A stretch of 64,000 bases of DNA from Liolophura sinensis (lineage: Eukaryota > Mollusca > Polyplacophora > Chitonida > Chitonidae), in contig NC_088300.1 in NCBI RefSeq assembly GCF_032854445.1, positions 26,207,608-26,271,607 of the forward strand, given 5' to 3'. Within the stretch, counting starts at the first letter, position 1, and the number at the start of each line of letters is the position of its first letter. The translations under genes were made by a program, and so were the position numbers. The notes under the pieces are model-generated. The model did not search any database. It saw nothing but the letters and a program-made list of their open reading frames with translations, and had not been told where the DNA came from. Of this stretch, positions 36,901-47,443 are shown piece after piece.

Positions 36901-39247
36901 TCGACGGATTGGCAACAATCGAGGAGCACCTCCAGAAAAAGATGTGCACCGGTGAGTGGTTTCTAACAGATATCATACTTTGTGTTGTTTTGAAGAACAG
37001 AAACGGTAAAATTGTCTAAAACCAATATTTACCCATGTGTAATATATGCCGGTCTGTGTTGTATCATTCCATCATCATGGAATGCATTGTTTGATGAATA
37101 AAAGCATTTTTTTCTCAACCAGCATGTCACCTATGTGCAATAAATTTTATGAGGATTATGTTGGACTTTGGAGGACATTCTTTCATCATTTCAGGGTAAA
37201 AATTTCCCCTTTTTATGTGTAACTATGTGAGTTTGCACTGGACTTCTTGAGACCATCCCTGCTTCCAAAGACATTATATGGCAGTCTCCAAAATTTGAAT
37301 TAATCTGTGGATTCTGTTTTCTTTACAGGCGCTCTATCCTTGCCCGTGGGTATGTATGCGAAATTAATGTGAAAGAAATATTTTGTATTAAAACTACTTT
37401 CATACCATATTTCCAATAAGTTATATTACGCATCAAATTTCCATAATCATTAGGTTTTGTCTAATTTACCTTTGTGACCACCACCTAAGCTGGTACGGTA
37501 TGGCATAATATAATTACAGATGTACAGCATAATACCGACCTCGCCGTACTCTTTTGGCATAATTCTTGACTTATTGGAAGTAAACCAAATCGTTTTTGGA
37601 TTGGAAGTAAACCAAAAGTTCCCTTGTTGTGGGAACTGAAATGGCTGCTACGATTTGGTTGATGTGTTGCCGATGAGGCAGCAGGCTGGGTTTATATATT
37701 CTTATATTTCTGTCTAGGGTGTAACCTAGAAGGAGACATATTCTTCATATTTGACTCATCCAGCGACATTGACACCCATACCTTCGAGGAAGCTAAACAT
37801 TTTGCTGCCTCTATCGTCAACGATATACGCATAGGAGATGATAAAGCTAGAATTGGAGCAATCAAGTTTAGTGACGATGCCTCAGTGGAGTTTCCGCTGA
37901 ACTTCTCCAAGGAAAAGAAACAGGTTAGAGACGCCATCTTGGGTATTCAAAAAACCGGATCGAAATCCCATGTCGAAAAGGCCTTAAAACAACTGAGGGA
38001 AGGCACGTTTAAGGAATGCGTAGGAGCACGTGGTTCTGCCCCGGATGTTGCCATTATCTTTACTGACGGAAAGTTCACGAATGAGACGGCTGCTAGATAC
38101 GAAGCCGACATGGCCGCTAATACTGGAATCCGTGTGTACAGCGTGGGTATTGGGAGCTCTGTGAAAACTTCCGGTCTCTCCGTGCTGTCGTCTCCTCACA
38201 CTGGCGCATTCACATACTCTGCTCCCAAGGTAACAGACCTTGGTCGGATTCGAAGTCGGCTTGTCACCAGAATTTGCAGAGGTATTTTGTTCTATATTTC
38301 AACCACATGCACTGTATAATCAATCACCACAGAAATGAAAACTGAGTTTTCGACAAGAGATGTAGAATCAAAGCAATCAGCGATTTCATATGCTGGCAAA
38401 TGTTTTAATGTGGTAACAGTAAGAAGTCAACGGCGCTCGTTAGGCCATTTTCACAGACTTGCCGTCGTTGAAGATCCCTTGTTTTCCACCAGTACGGCAT
38501 GTAAGCCTGAACCTATTAGACAGGTATAGATGTCATTTAGAAAGTGGATTAAGTAACAGTATTATCGTTATTAGGCATTACACTTTTTCCCCCACAGTGG
38601 TCTCGGGCAATTTTCAGCACCAGAATCTGTGCTATATTTCAAAAAAGTGTAATCCCTAATAACGATAATACTGTTAAGTCTGAATTTGAGACATGGGAAA
38701 GTTCATTAGTAATTTGCCAAAGTTTGGAGATGTATCCCTGCCACTACACTATGTCAGTAGGCGATGCAGACCAACTTCACAGGTTCTATCAAGGTTATAG
38801 TGCTCATTCATTGTGTCTACTGTTTGCAATAATATACCAGGTCAGATATCAGGTGAGAATCGAATCAAACGAATCAAAAGATCCCAAAGCAGGACACTGA
38901 GGCAATTTAATATAAGCACGGCGCTTTGTTGCAGCCGCAAGGTACCGTGTTGTACTTGCTCAGTTGTGAGCCACAGTTAGAGACAGTACTGGTGCAGTGC
39001 AGTAACCACACAGTTAGAGACAGCACTGGTACCGTGCAGTAGTCACACAGTCACATACGGCTGCCTCACAGTACCGTACAGCTGCTCTGCAGTAGTCCAA
39101 GGTTTAAAACCGCGCGCACGAACGTTTCTACCTAACAAAATACTCTGCAGTAACAGTTAACAGTTTTGCTGTGTATATAACGTATAAAAATGCAGTTTTT
39201 AACTTCTGACTGTGTTCGTTTTTTCAGACCTCAGCCCATGTAGATAA
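24916..39247 (+). CDS. Secreted protein with seven VWA domains (matrilin/collagen-VI-like), complete
   Basis: Predicted extracellular adhesive or matrix protein of 1555 residues. Coding exons: 24916-24961 (signal peptide MRGLFILTTLALLASG), 26038-26085, 27818-28381 (VWA1), 28617-28991 (Thr-rich), 29196-29762 (VWA2), 32037-32132 (linker), 32834-33400 (VWA3), 33592-33672 (linker), 34123-34689 (VWA4), 35291-35329 (linker), 35597-36151 (VWA5), 36394-36951 (VWA6), 37329-37349, 37718-38281 (VWA7), 39228-39247. Every intron is phase 1 and the frame holds throughout. VWA1-6 keep the MIDAS metal site: DxSxS, a Thr in the GTxT loop, and TDG. VWA7 has DSSSD and a Ser for the Thr, so it may not bind metal. 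Each VWA has a Cys near both ends (CPY... and TAC), as in matrilins. VWA2-4 are the most alike. A shell, cuticle or connective-tissue role is inference. Confidence 0.9.
26086..27817. other. VWA gene intron before VWA1
   Basis: No exon is supported here besides the flanking ones. A CpG-richer stretch occurs at 27060-27260. An open frame at 27332-27667 has no recognised domain. A SINE fragment lies at 27697-27786, just before the VWA1 acceptor. Confidence 0.45.
27697..27786 (-). mobile_element. SINE family 1 fragment next to the VWA1 acceptor
   Basis: TTATTTATTTACTTATTTGG then GCCGTACTCAAGGATATTTC and CAGCATTATGGTGG: the tail half of the SINE. It ends about 30 bases from the acceptor AG at 27817, so it lies close to the pyrimidine tract and branch-site zone. 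Confidence 0.8.
28635..28985 (+). repeat. Coding 27-bp minisatellite (Thr-rich mucin-like spacer)
   Basis: Within the Thr-rich exon, units of nine codons encode TTTTTTEAP-type peptides (ACAACAACTACGACTACT then GAAGCGCCA). About ten to twelve units differ by a few substitutions (EAP, ETP, DAP, EAS, QAP, LAP). The product is a likely O-glycosylated extended spacer between VWA1 and VWA2. Unit number may vary between individuals. Confidence 0.9.
30040..31720. repeat. Roughly 350-bp tandem repeat in the VWA2-linker intron, interrupted
   Basis: Diverged units share CTTTACCTTACTGGTACCCTG/TTTAGCTTACCGGTGCCATG, GTAACGTTTTCC, CCTTACAC and TTTCNGATCCA landmarks. One unit spans about 30040-30390. A second starts near 30396, is broken at about 30483 and resumes near 31188. 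A third runs from about 31420 to 31720. Confidence 0.6.
30483..31188. mobile_element. Unidentified insertion of about 700 bp inside the intronic repeat
   Basis: This block splits the second 350-bp unit and is not repeat-like. It is less AT-rich than its flanks and has several open frames on both strands (for example 30790-30999 minus and 30835-31023 plus), none recognised. It could be an old transposon, a retrocopy fragment or unique sequence. Confidence 0.35.
34773..34975 (-). mobile_element. SINE family 1 copy in the intron after VWA4
   Basis: TTTATTTATTTATTTGTTGG tail, then CCGTACTCAAGAATATATCACTTATACG, GACAGACCTTCCCGCGTA, and the GAGGAAGCCACCATGAGCTGGACTTGAAC B-box end. The A-box part of the head is degraded. 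Confidence 0.8.
38554..38676. mobile_element. Short element or hairpin with 35-bp inverted repeats, VWA terminal intron
   Basis: The left arm (38554-38588) and right arm (38642-38676) are inverted copies differing at one position. Both begin from the outside TAACAGTATTATCG. The inner loop is about 53 bases. This is either a miniature inverted-repeat transposon or a stable hairpin in the pre-mRNA. No coding capacity. Confidence 0.7.
38972..39050. repeat. 37-bp tandem duplication in the VWA terminal intron
   Basis: CACAGTTAGAGACAG, then TACTGGTGCAGTGCAGTA, is repeated with small changes 37 bases later. Related CACAGTACCGTACAG pieces continue to about 39085. Confidence 0.6.
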
Positions 39248-39401
39248 AGTTCAACGACTGTCCAATGAAACCGGTGAATAAGTTAATCAACTGACAATTT
39301 ATTTTCAATGAAAAAGACAGCGTTCCTTCACCAATGAGACGAATGGCTGACAGAGTTGTAACCTTTACAGTCGTTACCCTGCAACTATGTAAATTTCAAG
39401 A

Positions 39402-39407
39402 AATAAA
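39402..39407 (+). terminator. Polyadenylation signal of the VWA gene
   Basis: AATAAA 155 bases after the stop codon at 39245-39247, a normal distance for a short 3' UTR. Confidence 0.6.
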
Positions 39408-39670
39408 TCATAGAATGATGTCTGGCTTATATTATATTCTATCTCATCTTAAGAAACTTCAGTCGAACTTCTAAATTATAATGGAATAGTTGATTTCCTT
39501 TTCAACAATTATGCATCAAGGCAAAACTGTCAAAACTGAATTTTTCAAGTTCGCAGCTACCTTTATCATAGGCTCAATAGTGCAGCACATTGTCATCATG
39601 TTTACTGGACAGTGTTCATCCCTTTTCATTAAAGGATTAGGTATCACTCTCCCAATATATTAACTGAATT

Positions 39671-39875
39671 TTAGTTGGTAGCGTGCTAGTGCAGCGCAGT
39701 GACTCGGGAGCCTCTCACCATTGCGATCGCTGTGTGTTCAAGTCCAGCTCATGCTTTCTTCCCCCGGATCCTGTTGGAAGACTGTTTCAACCAGCCATAA
39801 TACTGGCCGCCGTTGTATAAGTCTAACATTCTTAGTAGGGGTGAAAAATCAGTCAAATAGATAAACAAATCAAAC
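39671..39875 (+). mobile_element. SINE family 1 copy (plus-sense)
   Basis: A tRNA-like head remnant (GGTAGCGTGCTAGTGCAGCG), B-box GTGTTCAAGTCC, a body with an internal deletion, and a tail CAGTCAAATAGATAAACAAATC. Confidence 0.75.
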
Positions 39876-41877
39876 CAATAACGCTGTATGTACCAGTAGA
39901 TAATTCTGGGAGAAATTTGAACTACATAGCTCTTATAGAGAACATAACTATTGCAACGTGCAATGTACAAAGCTACAAGCATTTTCACGTATACAGCCAT
40001 ATGCATACATATATATGCTTATTGGTGCGTTTATAACAAACAGATTTATTTCCATGTATATGGTTGGTTTACCATTACCCTCTACTGAACATAAAACATT
40101 ATATCTTTGTTGGTGAGCGTTCGCATAACTATACGTAAACCGTGTTTGTCCAACCAAGAAAAATATGCAACAAAGACATGTACAGACGAGGCTTGTGCTG
40201 CAGGTATCGGATTGCACGCATTGGACGACACAATGGGCACTGCTCGCGTGCAGTGTGTACACAACCCAAACATAGAATGTGAGAGTTTAAGGAGTGCTTA
40301 TTTAATTGTAGATTTCCATGGCATCTCCAAGGACAACAATTGTATTCCACATACAGAACCAATCCCATCAGCTTTATTATTTTGAATAATACGTGTTTCA
40401 TGCCAAGCATTTTTTATTCAATTAAATTTTTTTAACTTTGCAGACATAAATTGTATGTAACAAGATAACTTGAAGGAATAATATTAAGCTGATATTAGAG
40501 ACATTGAAATACTGTGTAAAACAGAAGCAATAAAGTAAAGTTAAAATGAGAGTGTGTGAAGTGGGGGTGTGGGTGCGGTGTTGGAGGGGCTGAGGCAGGG
40601 GGATATTTAATCACCCATGCAAATAACAATAGTTAAAACGTAACACGGTGACTACACCCGGGATTGGTGGAAATGGCTACATTTCCGTATACATGAAAAT
40701 CTGGTCTTCCCATTCTTTGTATATGGTACATTGTACCATGCCCCAACAAATCCCATGTATTGCAGCTGTCAGGCAAAGTAGTTGACATCCATAACCTGAT
40801 AAGAAACAATAAAAAACATTTTGGCATATGATCATTCGACGTTTGACTTCATGAAAAAGATTGAGGGCACCGCAGGAACTAAATTATTCAAACAAAAGAC
40901 AAATACATGTAAGATATCGCGTGCAAGAATACATCACGTAAAACAGATAGAACAGCGCCTTCGAAACATACATGCAATGTTGTTAAATGTTGAGAAAGTG
41001 TCACCAGAGTCCACATAAATAAAATTATTAATAACGAACAACAGCCCTTATGATTGTTGTGGTTACATACGTGCTTGAGATGTCCTCAACCTTGACATTC
41101 ACCTGATTCAGCAAAGACCTTATAAAGGATATACATATGTATATTAACGTTGTGATCATTGAATGTCATGGTACATTGAAAGGTTGTGCGAGCCGCAAAC
41201 ACATCTTATCTGTACAATAGACTTAAAGCATAGGGAGCAAAATCAGAGCAGCGAGAGACGACAGTGTGATAATTGGCAAATGGTCGCTCGTAACCGGTGA
41301 AATACGGTTTCAGTTATAGGGCTTTATTCTATCTGTATAAATGCTTAAATTGTAGCAAATTACACGCCCCTTACCACCATGGCTTAAACAGATGTCACTG
41401 GTCGAAAATTACTCAGGATGATGTGCTGTCATTACATTTAACATATAATGACTTTAAACACCAAATAATTACAGAAATAAAACAGAGGTGAACAAAACAA
41501 ACTAGGCGACGAGACAGGTATTACAGTTCAGAAAACGTAGCTGATTCCACACTGCAAACATTCAAAGAACATGGAAATTAAAAGAATGTACAATGTTATA
41601 AATTTATAACAACTCGCAATAAACTAACAATAAGGGTAAGTTTATAATACAAAATGTAAGCTATCAAAAAAAAGACAACAAATAATATGCCTGGAGTTAT
41701 TTCGGAAGAGAGGTGGACTCAAAATAGATTTAAACAGCCACAGACTTGTTTTTTCTGGCGTGCTTGATAACTCTATAAATCAAGTTTAGATCAGCGATTC
41801 TTAGGGGGCCATGGGATACGCCATGTTAGAACCAACCAAATGAAATATATCGGTGAGAATCTGTCAATTTTTCCAAA
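39876..41877. other. Intergenic region, nothing recognised
   Basis: AT-rich, only short overlapping open frames on both strands at 39950-40410. No domain, tRNA or repeat could be identified. Confidence 0.5.
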
Positions 41878-42055
41878 ATTTGTTTATTTATTTCTTTCGT
41901 GTTTTACACTGCACTCAGGAATATTTCACTTATACTACGGCGGTCAGCATTATTGTGGGAGGAAAGCAAGCAAATCCCGGGGGAAACCCGCGACCATCCA
42001 CAGGTTGCTGCCACTGTGGTGTGCTACTACGCTAACCACTCGGCCACAGTGGCCT
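41878..42055 (-). mobile_element. SINE family 1 copy with internal deletion
   Basis: Tail TTTATTTATTTCTTTCG, body GCACTCAGGAATATTTCACTTA, then a jump to a tRNA-like head (GCTAACCACTCGGCCACAGTGGCC). Confidence 0.8.
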
Positions 42056-44284
42056 CTCTTTCAAAGACGTTCACAATGGAAAAAATTTCGTGTACACTCA
42101 TTATATCGTGTTCTCAAAAAAGTTTTGTGGTAAAATACCTCTGACTTGTACATCCGAGGACTTTGTACACTGAACTCAAGCTGTCGTTGATTTCTATTAT
42201 TGTTGTTTCAGCGCGATCATTATACAGCTGTAATGTTTAAATCATTAAATGACGCTGTCAGAAATAGTAAGATAGTGATCAACCAAAATGCCGGAAGTTA
42301 TCCTTAGTATGAGACAAATACATGTACAGAGCAAGAACATACAAAGACGCAAATCGCTCAGGCTTTACTGTTGCCTCTCAGGTGGCTGGGTATCCGTTTA
42401 CAAATTGAACTGATAGGGATCATGATGGATGAGTTGTGATACGAAATACTGTGGCTTGTGATCTTTTGTGCATCACAGCCTGTCATTACGTCGTCCTTGT
42501 TTTTAATACCTATTCACGCATTCGTAGATAGATAGTCTTTAGGTAGAACCACAAGCACCCGATACAGAGTTTGTGTAACGATTACCCAAGGCCCGTTTCT
42601 GAATGATTTGGATTTTTACACAATGAGACAACGTGTAATTGAAGTTCTCATAAAGGATTTATCAGATAACAAGTAGCCTAATGGTCGTAAAACACGCGAA
42701 TAAAAATAGGATTTGCCATAGAAATGCCGATGTCCACTGGCACGAGCGTATATAACTAGCATCATGGTCAGTTAGTGAAGACTTAATATTAAGTTAATGT
42801 TAGTAGTGAAGTGCTCAAAGCTCCCAGTCCCGATTTCTCGAAACCGACGTAAGCCTTTTCATTTTCGAAGTGTACCTAATACCGCTTTATCTGGGGCTAG
42901 GGGCCGTAAAGGCAGCCATGCTCATTACATCTGCATGATGCCTTTATGAACAGTTGCAACCAAAGCGCGACTGAGATACCTTGTTTAATTGTTATTTGAC
43001 CTCGAACTCATTCATGGACTACGAATTTGAACTTTGATATGGAATTTGTGCCTGGAATATCCACTGTCTGCCCGACATCATTGAAAACTGATGACTGCTT
43101 CTCTCTTGTGTATTACCAGCTTTATTTCCTATTTGTATAATTTCTTACACCCCTTTGTCTTTGGGAGCTAGTGTTAAACGTTGTTTTGGAAATGGATCTT
43201 GCGATTATCGACGTTTACGGACTAAGAATGGTATATGAATGTCGGACATGACGCTTATATTGATCAACTGGAAAATAAACGTTAGATTCTTCAAATACAC
43301 TATAGCAATTTGATTTTGACGTTCTATTTTGACCATGCAAAGAGTATAACAAAGATTCCATTCCCTACTATAAACCGTCAAGTTTGTTTCGTGAAATGGG
43401 AACATGAAACAGTTTAAGGTGGTAATTTTTGGTGATTTACCTTAAGAATTTTTACCTTTCTTACCTTTAGCGGCAAAAGATTTTGAACTTAAAACTTATC
43501 TATTGCATTCCCGATCTGAAGTTTGGCACGATTTACTGGTACGATGAATATGTGCACAGCTAATCCGATCTGATTTCGGACACCTAGTCGTTGAAGCAGA
43601 CTCAAATTAGGCAAATTGTTTATTATTATTATTATTATTATTATTATAAAATAATATGTAAGACTACACCAAACACCGCTGGTGGTTCCGAGAAGCGATC
43701 AGTTTTGAGTCCACTGTTTATTGCACACAATTTTCTCTCTATATCAGCAGCGCAACTAAACGCCTCGGTCTGAAACCTAACACTTGTTTATGAATTGCCA
43801 TGGAAATGAGCCGAGGGAGAACAATCCTCAATTCCCATCAGAAATCTAAGCCACGCCCGTTTCCACATCCGGGCAGGTGGTAACTTGAATCCGACTCCTA
43901 AATCAGTCAGATGCAACACTCGGACTTGCGCATGCTCGTGGGAGACTAGAGGGCGACGCTCGCAAGTTTCCACATGAAGTCGACGTGACGAAGAATTCCT
44001 TTGTCTCAATCAGTCTGAGTAGAAACCTGAGCGCGGCAATCTCCTACGTTATGACTGTGGTAAACATACTGACGGCAAGAACATCACACTTTGCTGTCAG
44101 CAGATTGACTGTTGTTTACATCTAAAAACCCAAGAATAACCTAATAATGTCTGTCCCGGCTTTTCAGTGAGGAACCTTTCCCTAATGTAATTCAGGTAGA
44201 ATCCATTGTTTGAATTCATTTCTGCCTTTCGACAACGATTTTTGAGCAGCTATGTAAGCATGTGCCTATTTGTCAGTAGGTGTG
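42056..44284. other. Intergenic region with an ATT microsatellite
   Basis: No gene supported. An (ATT)n run of about 29 bp lies at 43619-43647. A more CpG-rich block occurs at 43800-44040, without a supported exon. Confidence 0.5.
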
Positions 44285-44575
44285 TATACATATATTGTGT
44301 CTTCTTGTAGCAGGGTGAGTCGATGCCGCCAAAGTGCTGCTGCCACTGAAGTATCATGCCGAAGACATCAGACATGACACCTCATGTAGTCACATTATAC
44401 TTACACCCGTAGTAGTCCTGTTTCCTCGCTCTAACCCCTCAGTTCTGAGGGCCAAGTAAGAAGGCAACAAGTACCATAAAATCTTTGGTATGATCCGACC
44501 CGGGTTTGATCCAGAGTCTTCCGACTTCCGGGCGGACACATTAACCATTAGGCCACCGAAGCGGTCCATTTTTAA
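44285..44575 (-). mobile_element. tRNA-derived SINE, family 2, near full length
   Basis: Read on the minus strand it begins GCTTCGGTGGCCTAATGG (A-box TGGCCTAATGG) and continues to B-box GGATCAAACCC, 44500-44575. The body holds TTATGGTACTTGTTGCC, the GAGGGGTTAGAGCGAGGAAA segment and the TCTTCGGCATGATACTTCAG segment. Related copies lie at 48310-48545 and 50285-50660. Confidence 0.8.
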
Positions 44576-44616
44576 TGTAACAATGCTTTCCAATGAATGA
44601 TACCGGAAATGCTGAT

Positions 44617-44875
44617 AATTTATTTATTTTATTTATTTCATTTGTGTTTTACGCCGTACTCAAGAATATTTCACTTATACGACGACGGCCAGCATTATGG
44701 TGGATGAAAACGGGGCAGAGCGCGGGTGAAACTCACGACCATCCACAGGTTGCTGGTAGACCTTCTCACGTACGGCCGGAGAGGAAGCCAGCATGAGCTG
44801 GACTTAAACTCACAGCGACCGCATTGGTGAGAGACTCCTGGGTTAGCGCGCTAACCAACTGAGCCACGGAGGCCC
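44617..44875 (-). mobile_element. tRNA-derived SINE, family 1, near full-length reference copy
   Basis: On the minus strand it starts GGCCTCCGTGGCTCAGTTGG (A-box TGGCTCAGTTGG), has B-box GAGTTTAAGTCC, then a body with GCTGGCTTCCTCTCCGG, GGTCTACCAGCAACC and CATAATGCTGGCCGTCGTCG, and an AAATAAAT tail. It is the most complete copy in the window and defines the family. Confidence 0.88.
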
Positions 44876-47443
44876 CAAATGCTGATAATTTTGTGTAAAT
44901 GGCCAAGTTTGTTGATAAATATATATATGGTAAGTATACAGCAAAAGAATTTAATTTTCCTCAGTTCACGATGGTAAGGAGTAATATGCGGATTCATACA
45001 GTTTGCACAGCGGTTTTTTCGTCTATAATATTACACAGTCAATCCTTAATTAATTGAAGAAAATAAAATTGGAGGTTGGGCTATTTTCGGCAAACAGCAA
45101 TTTTAAGTTAAAACAATGGTATCTGTTCAGCCATTAGGTTGATGAAACCATTAATTTATTTTGTTGGTTAATTTTTTTACACTCACGTAAAGATCATTAC
45201 ATTATCTTTCGGGACTGGGCTAAAAATGTCAAGGAAATGAGGACTGTCGTTTATAAGCCCATGCATGTCATGCCAAAACGCAGATTTCTGGAAATATACT
45301 AAATGATGTCCATGTGATTAAACCTCTTCAGTCTTTTGAGCTAAAAGGATTTCCCATCTACGTGGAAATGATTCTTTGCAACATAATCTGTACTTAGTGC
45401 AAATGAATTCATGTCTTGAAGCAAAGCTGCAAATATGGAGATGGGAGTATGGGCCATAGCGGTCCCATTATATACAGACTGCAAAGATAAAATGGAAGAA
45501 AGAGCACAGTGGCTTTGCTAGACTATATCCCTAGCTCAAAAACACCCTTTATACCTTACTGACATGACATTATCACGGTGTGAGACACGACGTTATAAGC
45601 GTAGAATGGGCACATGGTCCCAAGTTTTACAATAAAGTTTCCTTTTCTGGCTAATATTTATAAAAGAGATTCTGTCAACCGATAGATGAACAGTTAAAAC
45701 AAAAAACAAAGAAAAATGGCCGTTTCCGTTCAGAAAGAGTGACGCACGTGCATTCAACAAGGGTTCTAGGAATCCAGGGGCAGGTCGCCGGTTGCAGTTG
45801 CACATACCATTATAATCTTTTATGGGATCAAATGGCACCCTTTTTTGATTTTTAATACATAAAAATATGAGTCTGCATGGTCTGAATAAACACAATTTAC
45901 ATATTCATGAAATGTGATTTTCAGATAGAATCTTTGTCGTTTTACATTCAGAATATGGTGTTTCCATGAAAACTTTTCCCGCCAATAACACTTAAGGTCC
46001 TATCTATGCAGTCTATTGTTCACTCCAGTCTTCACAATGATGTTTTGTTGACAAACTGGTGAGTTATTACTCACATATTGCAATGAAACAATCTTCGGTT
46101 AATTCCTTCCGTCAACGTGGTCCTATGTGGCCCTTTCACGGGAACTACTACCCAACTGGTTTTGCGAGAAGAATAACGTCATTTCCAACAACCACAACTA
46201 CAACCACAAAAGCTAAAACTCAGAGATTGTTGGCATTCACATAGGATAATCGTTAATTGCGTTTCAGCTGGATAGGTGTTATCCCGAGACCGAGCGTAAC
46301 AGAACAACAGTCAAGCCATTAGCTGTATTGATGCATTACTATAAATGTCATTATAACAATCATTTGCTTCAGGAAAAATGGACATTTTATTGTCATCAGA
46401 TGATATATAATATGAGGTCGTCATCGTTTTGGGCTTTATGATGTTTTTGTCCTTCTGCTCTTCATTATAGAACAGAACTATAGAACAGGTATAGATGAAC
46501 TGAGAATCGTTCAGTACCACTGTTCCGTATATAGCCATTAATTTTGTATCGACTTTTTCTGTTGTTCTCATTTCTTCCTGTACAGATTTCGACAATGCAA
46601 TGTTCGGACACACTTCAATAGTCCTCACAGTGGGAGCGTCACATTGTTTAAATAGCGCTGACCATAGTTCAACTCTCTTCTTTCAGTTTGAAATGCACGA
46701 ATCTATACAACTACAGGGGTAATAATTGCCTTCGTTAAAAACTTGTCTCTGATTTTCAAGACACAATGTTTTGGGGTTTTTTTTGTGCACAGCATTTAGA
46801 ATATTTGTTCAGCTATACTGTTCTTAACAGGTTGACCGACACCAGCCCTGATATACTCATTCAGACTTGATACTCATCCTCTCAGAGTAAACTGGCACCT
46901 TGTCCATCCTCACCATATATTTAGTATCGATATTTGGAAAAGATCTAACTCCACACTGTGAACGGTGTGCTCGCAGAAAGCCATTATTTGTACATTTTGT
47001 CAATTTCTGAGCTTGTAACTAGGTTCAAGCCTGGTATGGGTAATTATTGTTTGTGCATGTGGTATTTTAAGGTATCTTGTCAGCCGCGAAGCTATTCTAA
47101 GTAATAAATGTTCGAAACAGTATTCCTCTTTGTTGGTGAACTCAGTGAACAGTTTTGAGGTTGCCCCTATTCACTTCAAAAGTTTAGCGGCGTCACAAAA
47201 CTGAGCGTGTTACAAACGTCCTATGATATTCTTGTATTATACATAACTGCAAATAATCCAGATAAGGTGCATTCATCATCCAGTAACAAATGCTATTCAC
47301 GCCATTAAGAGAAGTGAAAGAATCATCCAAAGTCAGAAAGAAAGCCCAGAAGCCCAGAAGGTCATTGTGCTGCATGATCGTGTAAGAACCAGGGTCATCT
47401 CTTGAAGTACAAGCTGTTGACAAGTCAGTAAAATGTGAGTCTT
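44876..47443. other. Intergenic region, nothing firmly recognised
   Basis: AT-rich. A 105-codon open frame at 46311-46628 (minus) has no recognised domain. The 3' UTR of the minus-strand PAN-like gene should occupy its right end. Confidence 0.45.

Noticed and set aside
44500-44875. tRNA genes
   Set aside because: A- and B-box sequences are present, but they belong to SINE heads repeated across the window, and acceptor stems do not pair as a functional tRNA.
46311-46628. 105-codon minus-strand open frame downstream of PAN-like copy A
   Set aside because: No homology recognised and no counterpart downstream of copy B. The conserved terminal exon of the gene already ends at 47444.
47193-47443. 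Longer last exon of copy A in the frame open from 47447 to 47193
   Set aside because: Splicing at the conserved acceptor (47479-47481) gives a frame that stops at 47444 in copy A and at the matching place in copy B. The other frame is not kept in copy B.
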